Shown here piece by piece: positions 17,781 through 25,961 of a stretch of 64,000 nt of DNA. Position 1 is the stretch's first letter. Each line of letters begins with the position of its first letter. The translations under genes were made by a program, and so were the position numbers. Source of the stretch: Myxococcus dinghuensis (GTDB lineage: Bacteria; Myxococcota; Myxococcia; Myxococcales; Myxococcaceae); contig NZ_JAKCFB010000046.1 in the NCBI RefSeq assembly GCF_024198235.1, positions 1 through 64,000 on the forward strand, given 5' to 3'. The notes under the pieces were generated by a model. That model was not told the DNA's origin and did no database searches. It worked only from the letters and a program-made list of their open reading frames with translations.

Positions 17781-18883
17781 AGGTCCACGGCAAGCCCATG
17801 CGCACCGTCTGGCTGGAGGAGGACGGCCAGGCGGTGGGCATCATCGACCAGACGCGGCTCCCCCACGCCTTCGTCACCGCGCGGCTGTCCACGGTGGACG
17901 AGGTGGCGCACGCCATCCGTGCGATGCGCGTGCGGGGGGCGCCGCTCATCGGCGCCACGGCGGCATATGGCGTGTGGCTCGCGCTGCGCGAGGACGCCTC
18001 GGATGGGGCGCTGGAGCGGGCGCTCGTGCTGTTGGGGGCCACGCGGCCCACCGCGGTCAATCTTCACTGGGCGCTGGAGGACATGCGCCGGCTGTTGACG
18101 CCGCTGCCCGCGTCCGGGCGAGCGGCCGCCGCGAAGCGCCGCGCGGCCGAGGTGTGCGACGAGGACGTGGCCATCAACCGCGCCATCGGCGGGCATGGGT
18201 TGAAGCTGTTGGAGGCGGCGTGGGAGCGCAAGGGGCGGCGGGGGCGGTTGGAGGTGCTCACGCACTGCAACGCGGGTTGGCTGGCCACGGTGGATTGGGG
18301 CACGGCGCTGTCGCCGGTGTATCTGGCGCATGACGCGGGGTTGCCCGTCCACGTGTGGGTGGACGAGACGCGGCCCCGGAACCAGGGCGCGGGGCTGACG
18401 GCGTGGGAGCTGGGGCAGCACGGCGTCCCGCACACCGTCATCGCGGACAACGTGGGAGGCCACCTGATGCAGCACGGGCAGGTGGACCTGTGCATCGTGG
18501 GGACGGACCGGACCACGGCGTCGGGGGACGTGGCGAACAAGATTGGCACGTACCTCAAGGCGCTCGCGGCGAAGGACACGGGCGTGCCCTTCTACGTGGC
18601 GCTGCCGTCGCCCACCATCGACTGGACGTTGAAGGACGGCGTGCGGGACATCCCCATCGAGCAGCGGGAGGGGACGGAGGTGAGCGACATCACGGGCCGG
18701 CTTCCGTCGGGGGACGTGGTGACGGTGCGGGTGACGCCGGAGGGGAGCCCCACGGCGAACTACGGCTTCGACGTCACGCCGGCGAGGCTGGTGACGGCGC
18801 TCGTCACGGAGCGCGGCGTGTGTCCGGCCTCGGAGGACGGGTTGCGCTCCCTGTTCCCGGAGCGGGCGGGGAGGGCGTCGTGA
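17777..18883 (+). CDS. mtnA: Methylthioribose-1-phosphate isomerase
   Basis: The 368-residue protein matches the MtnA/eIF2B-like family. Key segments are MRVRGAPLIGATAAYG, LTHCNAGWLATVDWGTAL (catalytic cysteine), GTDRTTASGDVANKIGTY (catalytic aspartate) and VALPSPTIDWTL. It isomerises 5-methylthioribose-1-phosphate to 5-methylthioribulose-1-phosphate, the product needed by the aldolase encoded next. It overlaps both neighbours by four bases (ATGA and GTGA), a tight three-gene operon. Confidence 0.95.
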   Translation: MKVHGKPMRTVWLEEDGQAVGIIDQTRLPHAFVTARLSTVDEVAHAIRAMRVRGAPLIGATAAYGVWLALREDASDGALERALVLLGATRPTAVNLHWALEDMRRLLTPLPASGRAAAAKRRAAEVCDEDVAINRAIGGHGLKLLEAAWERKGRRGRLEVLTHCNAGWLATVDWGTALSPVYLAHDAGLPVHVWVDETRPRNQGAGLTAWELGQHGVPHTVIADNVGGHLMQHGQVDLCIVGTDRTTASGDVANKIGTYLKALAAKDTGVPFYVALPSPTIDWTLKDGVRDIPIEQREGTEVSDITGRLPSGDVVTVRVTPEGSPTANYGFDVTPARLVTALVTERGVCPASEDGLRSLFPERAGRAS

Positions 18884-19539
18884 GCGGGGAGCCGGGGCAC
18901 CGTGCGCTGCGCGAGGCGATGATCGAGACGTGCCGGAAGATGAATGCCTCGGGGCTCAACCAGGGCACGTCCGGCAACTTGAGCCAGCGCGTGGACGGAG
19001 GCTTCCTGCTGACGCCCACGGGGATGGATTACGACGTGCTGGTGCCCGAGGACATCGTCTTCATGCGCCTGGACGGGAGCCATGAGGGGCGGCGGGCGCC
19101 GTCGTCGGAGTGGCAGATCCACCGGGACCTCCTCGCCGCGAAGCCCGAGGTGGGGGCGGTGCTGCACGCGCACTCGATGTTCTGCACCACGCTGGCGTGT
19201 CTGCACCGGGGCATCCCGCCGTTCCATTACATGGTGTCGGCGGCGGGGGGGACGGACGTGCGCTGCGCGCCCTATGCCACCTTCGGCACGCCGGAGCTGG
19301 CGCGCCACGTGTTGGAGGCGCTGGACGGCCGCAAGGCGTGCCTCATGGGCAACCACGGCATGGTGGCGGTGGGGGCGGACCTGCCGAAGGTCTTCAAGCT
19401 GGCCGTGGAGGTGGAGACGCTCGCCGCCATGTACTGGCGCGCGCTCCAGGTGGGCACCCCCGTGCTGCTCGACGACGCGGAGATGGCGCGCGTGCTGGAG
19501 AAGTTCAAGACGTACGGGCAGCAGCCCGGGCCGCGTTGA
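18880..19539 (+). CDS. Class II aldolase (FucA-like), probable 5-methylthioribulose-1-phosphate aldolase of the DHAP shunt
   Basis: This 219-residue zinc aldolase has the FucA layout: GLNQGTSGNLS, zinc/catalytic residues E77 (PSSEW), H96 and H98 (VLHAHS) and H159 (MGNHGM), plus CAPYATFGTPEL and the C-terminal VLEKFKTYG also present in L-fuculose-phosphate aldolase. That similarity favours an aldolase over the dehydratase MtnB. Behind mtnP and mtnA it fits the oxygen-independent DHAP shunt, which cleaves 5-methylthioribulose-1-phosphate (or the 5-deoxy form) to DHAP and an aldehyde. The start is GTG at 18880, overlapping the mtnA stop. Confidence 0.88.
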   Translation: MSGEPGHRALREAMIETCRKMNASGLNQGTSGNLSQRVDGGFLLTPTGMDYDVLVPEDIVFMRLDGSHEGRRAPSSEWQIHRDLLAAKPEVGAVLHAHSMFCTTLACLHRGIPPFHYMVSAAGGTDVRCAPYATFGTPELARHVLEALDGRKACLMGNHGMVAVGADLPKVFKLAVEVETLAAMYWRALQVGTPVLLDDAEMARVLEKFKTYGQQPGPR

Positions 19540-19554
19540 GGGTGAGCAGCTCCT

Positions 19555-19911
19555 TCAGGGAATCACGGGAGGATAGCCCGTGAAGCGAATGCTCCGGGCG
19601 ACCTCATCGGGCCAGTTGACGAGCGCGAACCCTCCGGCCCCGTCGTAACCATCTCCTGGCATTCCGCTGGTCGCATTCACCGCGAGGGCATTGAGGGCTG
19701 GGAACCCGGAGCGCTCGCACCATTCCGCGACCTCCAGAAGGAGCTGCCCGACCTGTCGGACCACGTAGGGGGCTCCTGCCTGCTGGCAGAGTTCTCCGTA
19801 GGAAATCGTGTAGTGCTCCGTTACCAGATGTGGCCCGGGGGGATGGAGCTGTGTGGTCTTTCGGTGATGCGCGAGGAGCGCATTTCCCAGTGCACGCGAT
19901 ACCGGTTTCAT
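19555..19911 (-). CDS. Hypothetical protein, partner of tandem GIY-YIG gene
   Basis: The 118-residue protein has no signal peptide. A short N-terminal part is followed by TISYGELCQQAG and then the well-ordered pattern PALNALAVNATSGMPGDGYDG (about residues 71-91). From memory, similar YGEL...LNALVVN..TG.PG.G patterns recur in proteins linked to nucleic acid processing, but I cannot name the family with confidence. It starts 24 bases after the stop of the GIY-YIG gene on the same strand, so the two are almost certainly co-transcribed. Confidence 0.7.
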   Translation of the reverse strand: MKPVSRALGNALLAHHRKTTQLHPPGPHLVTEHYTISYGELCQQAGAPYVVRQVGQLLLEVAEWCERSGFPALNALAVNATSGMPGDGYDGAGGFALVNWPDEVARSIRFTGYPPVIP

Positions 19912-19935
19912 CTGCCCCCCAGCGTTGACTGCGAA

Positions 19936-20841
19936 TCAGCCCAGGAACTGGGCTGCCGGACATCCTCCCATCACCAGCAGGTGCGAGGCGAGAAGGTCGT
20001 TCTCCAGTTCCAGCCTTTGGTGTTTGCGCCATGTCCCATCGAGGACCCAGGACACCTCGAGTCGCTCCAGTGCGCGGAAGGCCGTGGCCTGGCGATGCCC
20101 TCGCTTGCGAGCCTTGGCCAGGTGCGCGGCGACGCGCTCGGAGACGTCGCCTTCACCCACGTAGACGAGTCCCCGCTGCGTCGACGCTCGGATGCGGTAG
20201 AGCCCCGGGACACCGGGCTCCAACGTGGCCGCCAGCCTCGTGACGGGTGTCCATGGCGTCCACGCGTGTCCACCCCAGGTGGGGCCCTCGACGGGGCCCT
20301 CGAGCGTCCCAGCCGGCGCGACTCCTGGCTCGTGACAGTCGAGCCTGTCTTCGGTCGGCCCTCCGCGGAAGCGCAGTCCTCGTGTCACGAGGCGGGTGTT
20401 GTTCGCGCTCGACATCCGGAAGCCGACAGGCATTCGCCCGAAGCTCACCCAGGGCGAGCGACCCTGCTGCTGTCGGTATTGCGCGATGGCGAGCGCTTCC
20501 AATCCCTTGCGCCAGGGGGCCGGGCCTTCCACCTCTGCGACGGAGACCTCGAAGCGGATGTCGTCGAGGCGCCGCAAGGCCCAGAGCGCTGGCCCCGCGG
20601 TGTGTGGGTCCCGATAGGGCATGGCGTCGGCATAGACGCCCTTCAGCATTCGCAGTCGCGCGCGCAGCCCCCCGCGTCCACCTGTCTGTCCGATGTAATC
20701 GAGGTCATGCCGGCCGCTGCGTCGGATGCGGTAGAGCCCGGGCCGCGTGGAGAGCGCGGCGTTCTTCCCCGCGCCCTCGAGCGGCTGCCAGGGCGACCAA
20801 TCCAGGGGGAGTCGGGGAGGCGCGTGGAGGGGGGAGGGCAT
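19936..20841 (-). CDS. Protein with two GIY-YIG-like nuclease modules
   Basis: The 301-residue protein holds two related modules. Module one has PGLYRIRRSG (residues 34-43) then LDYIGQT (48-53), arginines near 60-64 and E115 in a helix. Module two has PGLYRIRAST (212-221), LVYVGEGD (225-232), R236 and a C-terminal helix with E278/E280. These are the hallmarks of GIY-YIG nucleases (paired Tyr strands, Arg, Glu). Both modules keep the tyrosines; the final catalytic asparagine is not obvious in either. The linker (about 140-205) is Gly/Pro-rich. Two such domains in one chain is unusual. The gene follows the phosphoesterase by 24 bases. Confidence 0.78.
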   Translation of the reverse strand: MPSPLHAPPRLPLDWSPWQPLEGAGKNAALSTRPGLYRIRRSGRHDLDYIGQTGGRGGLRARLRMLKGVYADAMPYRDPHTAGPALWALRRLDDIRFEVSVAEVEGPAPWRKGLEALAIAQYRQQQGRSPWVSFGRMPVGFRMSSANNTRLVTRGLRFRGGPTEDRLDCHEPGVAPAGTLEGPVEGPTWGGHAWTPWTPVTRLAATLEPGVPGLYRIRASTQRGLVYVGEGDVSERVAAHLAKARKRGHRQATAFRALERLEVSWVLDGTWRKHQRLELENDLLASHLLVMGGCPAAQFLG

Positions 20842-20865
20842 CGCGGAGGCTTCGCCCCCATCCTC

Positions 20866-22083
20866 TCACGCCGCGCGCAGGGTGAGCACCGTCACCTCGG
20901 CCGGGACGCCCAGTCGGAAGGGCATCCAGTGGCCCGTGCCGCCGGACACGTAGAGCTGGTGGTCGCCATTGCGGTAGCGGCCCAGCATGTACTTGAAGGC
21001 GAACCAGAACGCCGGCATGCCCAGCACCGCCACCTGTCCGCCGTGCGTGTGTCCGGACAGCGTCAGCCGCGCGCCACGCTCCGCCGCCAGGTCGAAGAAG
21101 TCCGGATGGTGTGACAGGCAGAGCACCACCTCGTCGCGCCCCACGTCCCGGAACGCGACCTCGGCGGAGCGCTGCATGCGCTCCGCCTTCACCCGGTGGC
21201 TCCGGCCGGACATGGGGTAGTCCACGCCCACCACGCGCACGCGCTGCCCGGCATGCTCCAAGACGTGCGAGCCATCCACCAGCAGCCGCACCGGCGCGCC
21301 CTTCGCCTCCAGCGCCGCGTATGCGCCCAGGACCTCGTCGAGCCCGCGCCAATGCTCGTGATTGCCCAGCACCGCCGTCATCCCGTGCGGCGCCTGGCAC
21401 TCCGCCAGGGCCGCCATGGTGTCGTCGAGCTGGTCCAGGTCGTCGATGAGGTCCCCCGTCATCACCTGGAGGTCGACCTTGGCCGCGTTCATCGCCGCCA
21501 CCGCCGCGCGCAGGTCCCGCGTTTCGATGAAGTTGCCGACGTGGACGTCGGTGATCTGCCCGATGCGGAACCCATCCAACGCGGGAGGGAGGTTCGGCAG
21601 TCGCACCTCGACCTCCTTCACCTGGAAGCCCGAGGAGCCGTTGGCCAGCCCCGCCGTGCTCGTCCCCGCCGCCAGCACCGGCACCGCCCGCCCCATGTGG
21701 GTCAACAGGTTGCGACGGCTGATGGCGCCGCCAGCCAGCGGACTCGGGGGCACCTCCACCGCGAGCTCCGGCGCCGGCGCGGGGGCCCGTGGCGCGGCGG
21801 CCCGGGAGCGGCGCTCCAGCCACCGGCGCAGCAGGACCAGCGGGCCTCCGACGAGCACCACGATGACGGCGGCGATCGTCATCCCCACCGAGCCGATGCG
21901 CAGCACGGAGGGCACGTCCGCCTGTCGCCCCACCATCAGGGGGTAGAGCCAGACCCCCACGGAGACCACGGCCAGGGGGCCAAGTACCCAGCGACGCCAC
22001 CCCTGCAGCAGGCCCGGCCACAGGGACCGGAGGATTCCCCACGTCGCCACATAGAGCAGGGAGAGAAGCAACGGCCTGACCAT
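20866..22083 (-). CDS. Membrane metallophosphoesterase, YkuE-like
   Basis: The 405-residue protein has two or three membrane helices in the first ~85 residues, a Pro/Ala linker, an internal twin-arginine-like stretch SRRNLL, and a calcineurin-like phosphoesterase domain. Metal-binding motifs are in order: ITDVHVG (DxH), MTGDLIDD (GDxxDD), LGNHEHW (GNHE), LSHHPDF and LSGHTHGGQ (GHTH). Members of this family act on phosphodiesters or lipid pyrophosphates at the membrane. The substrate here is unknown. Confidence 0.92.
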   Translation of the reverse strand: MVRPLLLSLLYVATWGILRSLWPGLLQGWRRWVLGPLAVVSVGVWLYPLMVGRQADVPSVLRIGSVGMTIAAVIVVLVGGPLVLLRRWLERRSRAAAPRAPAPAPELAVEVPPSPLAGGAISRRNLLTHMGRAVPVLAAGTSTAGLANGSSGFQVKEVEVRLPNLPPALDGFRIGQITDVHVGNFIETRDLRAAVAAMNAAKVDLQVMTGDLIDDLDQLDDTMAALAECQAPHGMTAVLGNHEHWRGLDEVLGAYAALEAKGAPVRLLVDGSHVLEHAGQRVRVVGVDYPMSGRSHRVKAERMQRSAEVAFRDVGRDEVVLCLSHHPDFFDLAAERGARLTLSGHTHGGQVAVLGMPAFWFAFKYMLGRYRNGDHQLYVSGGTGHWMPFRLGVPAEVTVLTLRAA

Positions 22084-22249
22084 CGATGCGCTCCAGCGGA
22101 CTCGAAGGCGGGATTCATAGCAACGGCCGGCGCGCCGCGCCGCACGAAGTCGCCAGGGTTGGGAGAGGTGGGATGCCTCGGGGGAACGACAGGCGCCCGG
22201 CCCGGGGCCGAGCGGTCAGCCTACGCGCGGGCCGGTCGCGGCATTCCCG

Positions 22250-22786
22250 TCAGCTCCGGGCTCCGGGGCTGGCCATGCGCAGGTGGGCGTGGAGCGTCTC
22301 CGTGCGCAGGTACAGGAACTGGGCGTCGCCGAAACCCAGGGCGTCGCCGTCGGTGAGCATGAAGTCCTGTTCGGGCGTGAGCGAGGACGTGTTGACCCAC
22401 GTGCCGTTCATCGACCCCACGTCCCGCACCGAGCAGTCCCCCGCCGTCGCATGCCACCGGAGCGTGGCGTGATGCTTGGACACCGAGGGGTCGGGCACCA
22501 CCAGCGCGCAACCCTCGATGCGCCCCACGGTCAGCTCCTGCCCGTCGACCACGGGCCGCAGGAAGTGGACTTCCAGCGCGTCGAAGCCCCGGAGCATGAC
22601 GAAGAGGCGATCCACCAACCGCGCTCGATGCGCCATGCCCACGGTGCGCGCCTCTCCCAGTCGCATCGCGACCTGCTGGAAGACGGGCTCGGGCGGCTGT
22701 TGGACGAGCACCACCGGACCGGAGGCGTCGAGGAAGGCCTCCAGGGTTGCCAGGGCGAACGGGCGCAGTTGCTTCACGGACGGCAT
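22250..22786 (-). CDS. FHA-domain protein
   Basis: The 178-residue protein has an N-terminal ~75-residue helical region and a C-terminal forkhead-associated domain: VGRIEGCALVVPDPSVSKHHATL then VRDVGSMNGTWVN, with the conserved Gly-Arg, Ser-His and Asn. FHA domains bind phosphothreonine peptides, so it probably reads phosphorylation by Ser/Thr kinases, which are abundant in myxobacteria. No active kinase gene is adjacent. The next gene on this strand begins about 165 bases downstream. Confidence 0.92.
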   Translation of the reverse strand: MPSVKQLRPFALATLEAFLDASGPVVLVQQPPEPVFQQVAMRLGEARTVGMAHRARLVDRLFVMLRGFDALEVHFLRPVVDGQELTVGRIEGCALVVPDPSVSKHHATLRWHATAGDCSVRDVGSMNGTWVNTSSLTPEQDFMLTDGDALGFGDAQFLYLRTETLHAHLRMASPGARS

Positions 22787-23290
22787 GGTGCGCCCAACTT
22801 AACCTGGACTGGCGGGGCTCGCCTCTTTGTGCCTCCAGGTGCTCGGACCTCGTCCACCAGGTAACGCTTGTCGAGCGGCGCACCCGCCGAACCACGGGCC
22901 CACGACATGAACGGCGCTTCATGCCCCGAGGCGTGCTCTATGGGGACTTCGTGCAAGCGGTGCAATCGCAGACTGAAACAACGATGAGACATGTGTCGTC
23001 GGTGATGCTCGCGGCGGCGCGGCAGTACGCCCCGATTGCGCGATGGGCGCACGGGGAATCACAACCACGCGTCCGGGGCCGGCTTCGGGGCGTCCTCTGG
23101 AAGACAGGTGCGGCAATGCCTCTCACGGAGGGTGCGCCACCGAGTCCGCCACGTGCGAACCGAGGGCCGCACCCGGTGCATGTCCTGTCTGTGCGTGGCG
23201 CGGTGTGTCGTCAGACAATGCTTTGCAGACAGGGGCTTCGGTTACATCCTCGTGACATCACGACGGGTGTTTCGCGAGGAGCCATCAACC
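22787..23290. other. Gene-free stretch upstream of lipase-like lipoprotein
   Basis: About 500 bases lie between two divergent genes. It is less GC-rich than its surroundings, and its open frames lack coding-like third-position GC. It must hold the promoters for the FHA gene (minus) and the lipoprotein gene (plus), but I see no convincing promoter motif or repeat. A GAGGAG ribosome site sits at 23276-23281. Confidence 0.5.
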
Positions 23291-25336
23291 ATGTTGGAGC
23301 GGATGAGGAAGCGCGGCGCGTGGGCGCTGCTGTTCTCGTTGCTGTCGGTCACCGCGTGTTCGGACTCGGAGGACGAGGACGTTCGCCCGGACTCGGGGAC
23401 TCCGGATTCGGGGGTACCGGATTCAGGGGTTCCTGACTCGGGGACGCCGGATTCGGGCGCGGAGGAGCTGCCGCCGTTGGTGGTGCCGGAGGGCTGCAAC
23501 CCGCTGGCGTCGGAGCATGACTGTCTGTTGCCGTTCCCGTCGGACTACTTCCTGAAGGAAGACGCGTCGTTGCCGTCCGGGCACCGGGTGACGCTCACCG
23601 CGTCCGCGAAGTTGAAGGCCAGGGACGGGTCCGCGTTCGACTTCACGGACCTGCATCCGGCGGATGGCTATTCACATGGCTCGCAGTTGCTGGCGGTGTT
23701 CCCCGGCGGGGTGGACGCGACGAACCTTCCGCCGGTGGCAGCGCCCACGGCGTCCGTGTCTGGCGCGACGGTGCTGTGGGACGTGGAGGCGGGAAAGGGC
23801 GTGCTGCACTTCGCGGAGCTGGACCCGCGCGCGAGCGAGGACGCGCGTCGCGCCTTGCTGGTGCGGCCGGTGGAGCGGCTGCGCAACGGAGCGCGCTACA
23901 TCGTCGCGTTGCGAGGGCTGAAGGCGAAGGACGGTACGCCCGTCCCGGTGCCCGAGGGCTTCCGCCGCATCCGCGACGGACAGACGACGGGGGACCCGTT
24001 GCTGGCGCCGCTGGCCCGTCACTACGAGGAGGCCATCTTCCCGATGCTGGCTTCGGCGGGCGTGCCGCGCGAGGAGCTCCAGTTGGCGTGGGATTTCACG
24101 ACGGAGACGGAGGAGGCCGTCACGCGGGACATGCTCGACGTGCGTCGACTGTCGATGGAGGCGATGGCGGCCACGCCTCCGGTCGTCACGGTGACGGAGG
24201 TGAAGGACGAGGTCGACGCGAACATCTTCCGTCGCATCAAGGGGACGCTGCGGGTGCCGCTGTTCATGGAGTCGGCGCAGCCCGGGGCGCTGCTCGCGCG
24301 TGACGCGCAGGGGCGGGTGACGCGCAACGGAGACGCGGAGGTGCCCTTCACGCTCCAGATTCCGCGCAGCGTCTGGGGGCAGTCGGTGGCGCCGGTGCGT
24401 TTCCTCCAGTTCGGGCACGGCTTCTTCGGCAGCCAGGGCGAGGCGGATGGCTCCTTCGTGCGGCCCTTCGTGCAGGCGACGAAGATGGTGGTGATGACGG
24501 TGGACTGGTGGGGCATGTCGCAGGCGGACGCGCCGGGCGTGCTGGGGGCCATGGCGCAGCAGCCCGCGCAGACGCTGCGGTTCACCGACCGCGTGCACCA
24601 GGGCATGGTGAACCAGATGGCCGTCACGTACGCGGCGCGGACGACGCTGAAGGACGTGGCGGAGCTGAAGGAGGGCGGGGTGCTCGTCTACGACCCGGAC
24701 CAGACCTACTACTACGGCATCAGCCAGGGGCACATCCTGGGCGGGACGTACCTGGCGCTCGCGCCGCATGTCTCGCGGGCGGTGCTGAGCGTGGGCGGCG
24801 CGAACTTCTCGCTGATGATGTTCCGGGCGAAGCCCTTCTCGATGTTCCTCCAGGCCATCGCGCAGGCGGTGCCGGATGCGCTGGACCAGCAGAAGTTCGC
24901 GGCGCTCACGCAGACGAGCTTCGACCGCATCGACCCCATCACCTACGCGCCGCACGTCCTGGACGCGCTGTACGCGGGGGGCCCGGCGTCGCGTCGGGTG
25001 CTGGTGCAGTACGGCCTGGGGGATGCGCAGGTGCCCAACGTGGCCACGGAGCTGCACTCGCGGGCCATGGGGTTGACGCAGCAACTCCCGGCGACGTGGC
25101 GGGTGCCCTTCCTGCCCTCGGAGGAGGGGACGGTGGAGACGTCGGCGCTGGTGCAGTTCGACTTCGGCCTGCCGTCGCCGTTGCCGGGCACGGTGGCGAA
25201 CCTGCCCGAGCAGGACAACCCGGTGCACGAGGGCGTGCGCCGCAATGCCCAGGGCCGCGAGCAGGTGGACCTGTTCCTGCGGCCGGAGGGGCAGGTCGAG
25301 CCCACCTGCGGTGGCGTCTGCCTCGGCGGCACCTGA
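23291..25336 (+). CDS. Lipase-like alpha/beta hydrolase lipoprotein with PDSG repeats
   Basis: The 681-residue protein has a signal peptide with lipobox VTAC at about residues 19-22. A spacer of five PDSG(T/V/A) units (residues 33-57) follows, probably a flexible tether away from the membrane. The body begins with VPEGCNPLASEHDCLLPFPSDYF. A GxSxG nucleophile site is visible at S478 in YYGISQGHILGG, typical of extracellular lipase-like proteins. It is probably a surface esterase or lipase; the substrate is unknown. ATG 23291 has a GAGGAG site; ATG 23303 would also give the signal peptide. Confidence 0.85.
   Translation: MLERMRKRGAWALLFSLLSVTACSDSEDEDVRPDSGTPDSGVPDSGVPDSGTPDSGAEELPPLVVPEGCNPLASEHDCLLPFPSDYFLKEDASLPSGHRVTLTASAKLKARDGSAFDFTDLHPADGYSHGSQLLAVFPGGVDATNLPPVAAPTASVSGATVLWDVEAGKGVLHFAELDPRASEDARRALLVRPVERLRNGARYIVALRGLKAKDGTPVPVPEGFRRIRDGQTTGDPLLAPLARHYEEAIFPMLASAGVPREELQLAWDFTTETEEAVTRDMLDVRRLSMEAMAATPPVVTVTEVKDEVDANIFRRIKGTLRVPLFMESAQPGALLARDAQGRVTRNGDAEVPFTLQIPRSVWGQSVAPVRFLQFGHGFFGSQGEADGSFVRPFVQATKMVVMTVDWWGMSQADAPGVLGAMAQQPAQTLRFTDRVHQGMVNQMAVTYAARTTLKDVAELKEGGVLVYDPDQTYYYGISQGHILGGTYLALAPHVSRAVLSVGGANFSLMMFRAKPFSMFLQAIAQAVPDALDQQKFAALTQTSFDRIDPITYAPHVLDALYAGGPASRRVLVQYGLGDAQVPNVATELHSRAMGLTQQLPATWRVPFLPSEEGTVETSALVQFDFGLPSPLPGTVANLPEQDNPVHEGVRRNAQGREQVDLFLRPEGQVEPTCGGVCLGGT
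23387..23461 (+). repeat. Five 15-base units coding PDSG(T/V/A)
   Basis: Five in-frame 15-base units each code Pro-Asp-Ser-Gly plus Thr, Val or Ala. The units differ only at a few bases, so copy number may vary between strains by slippage or recombination. They form the tether just after the lipidated cysteine. Confidence 0.85.
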
Positions 25337-25350
25337 GCCGCGCCATGATG

Positions 25351-25408
25351 TGACGGGGGGCATCCCCGTCACGACCAGGGGCCGCGTTCCGTCAAGGGCG
25401 CGGCCCCT
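25351..25408 (+). terminator. Two adjacent hairpins after the lipase-like gene
   Basis: The first hairpin pairs TGACGGGG (25351-25358) with CCCCGTCA (25364-25371). The second pairs AGGGGCCGCG (25377-25386) with CGCGGCCCCT (25399-25408), followed by CGTCTTTGGTTG, a weak T-rich tail. They start 15 bases after the stop codon at 25336 and are a good candidate terminator. Confidence 0.65.
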
Positions 25409-25454
25409 CGTCTTTGGTTGCTGTGGGCGTGAGGCGTACCCCTTGCAGAGCGGT

Positions 25455-25509
25455 GCTGCATGCCCCCGGGAAGGGGGCAAACCGTCCAGCCTGTGAGACT
25501 GCATGCAGC
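25455..25509. repeat. Nested inverted repeats in intergenic region
   Basis: GCTGCATGC (25455-25463) pairs with GCATGCAGC (25501-25509). Inside it TGCCCCC (25461-25467) pairs with GGGGGCA (25473-25479). The right outer arm is itself part of the perfect palindrome CTGCATGCAG (25499-25508). It lies between the lipase-like gene and the PIN pair and may be a second terminator or an operator for the pair. The rest of 25410-25658 shows nothing else. Confidence 0.5.
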
Positions 25510-25658
25510 CACCCGTCGATTCGTTGACCGTGACGCCCGAAACCCTCGTCATTCCGCGTCAGGTAGGAAGTAGACGCCACGACCTGGAAGGTGAGAGACG
25601 TGAGCCGCCGCGAGCGGGTGTCTCATCGGATATCGCTCCCCCCCGGCGAGGACGAGGC

Positions 25659-25961
25659 ATGACACGGTACTGGCTTTCATTCGACCTGGGGCTTCGCGGC
25701 AACTACGACGACCTCTATCGGTGGTTGGCGAAGCTGGATGCGCGGGAGTGTGGTGACGGCATGGCGACGTTCACCACGGAGCTGACGCCGCTCCAGCTCA
25801 AGCGCGCGCTCAAGCCCATCGTCGGGAAGAAGGGGCGGGCCTACCTGGTGGGGCCCGACAAGGATGGGAAGTGGAGCGGGAGGTGGCTGTTCGGTAGCAG
25901 GCGGCCTGCCGCCTGGGTCGGCTATTCCGAAGTCGCGGGAGAAGAGCAGGACGACGCATGA
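25659..25961 (+). CDS. Small Cas2/VapD-like protein upstream of PIN protein
   Basis: This is a 100-residue basic protein. The N-terminus YWLSFDLGLRGNYDDLYRWL resembles the first strand and helix of the Cas2/VapD/SinR ferredoxin-like fold, with an aspartate at position 9 where those nucleases keep a catalytic Asp. The middle (FTTELTPLQLKRALKPIVGKK) and the strand RAYLVGPDKDGKW would complete the fold. This assignment is a pattern judgement, not a clear family match. The start at 25659 follows GAGGACGAGG. The stop overlaps the PIN gene start (ATGA at 25958), an arrangement typical of toxin-antitoxin pairs. Confidence 0.75.
   Translation: MTRYWLSFDLGLRGNYDDLYRWLAKLDARECGDGMATFTTELTPLQLKRALKPIVGKKGRAYLVGPDKDGKWSGRWLFGSRRPAAWVGYSEVAGEEQDDA

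Noticed and set aside
18880..19539. Class II aldolase gene called as methylthioribulose-1-phosphate dehydratase (mtnB)
   Set aside because: The sequence follows L-fuculose-phosphate aldolase through CAPYATFGTPEL and the C-terminal VLEKFKTYG, and no other mtnCDE genes are nearby.
23387..23461. Short tandem repeats considered as a CRISPR or regulatory array
   Set aside because: The units are contiguous, 15 bases, in frame and code PDSG; there are no spacers.
23672..25552. Long minus-strand frame opposite the lipase-like gene
   Set aside because: It is His/Arg-rich with no recognisable domain, and the plus strand has lipobox, repeats and GxSxG.
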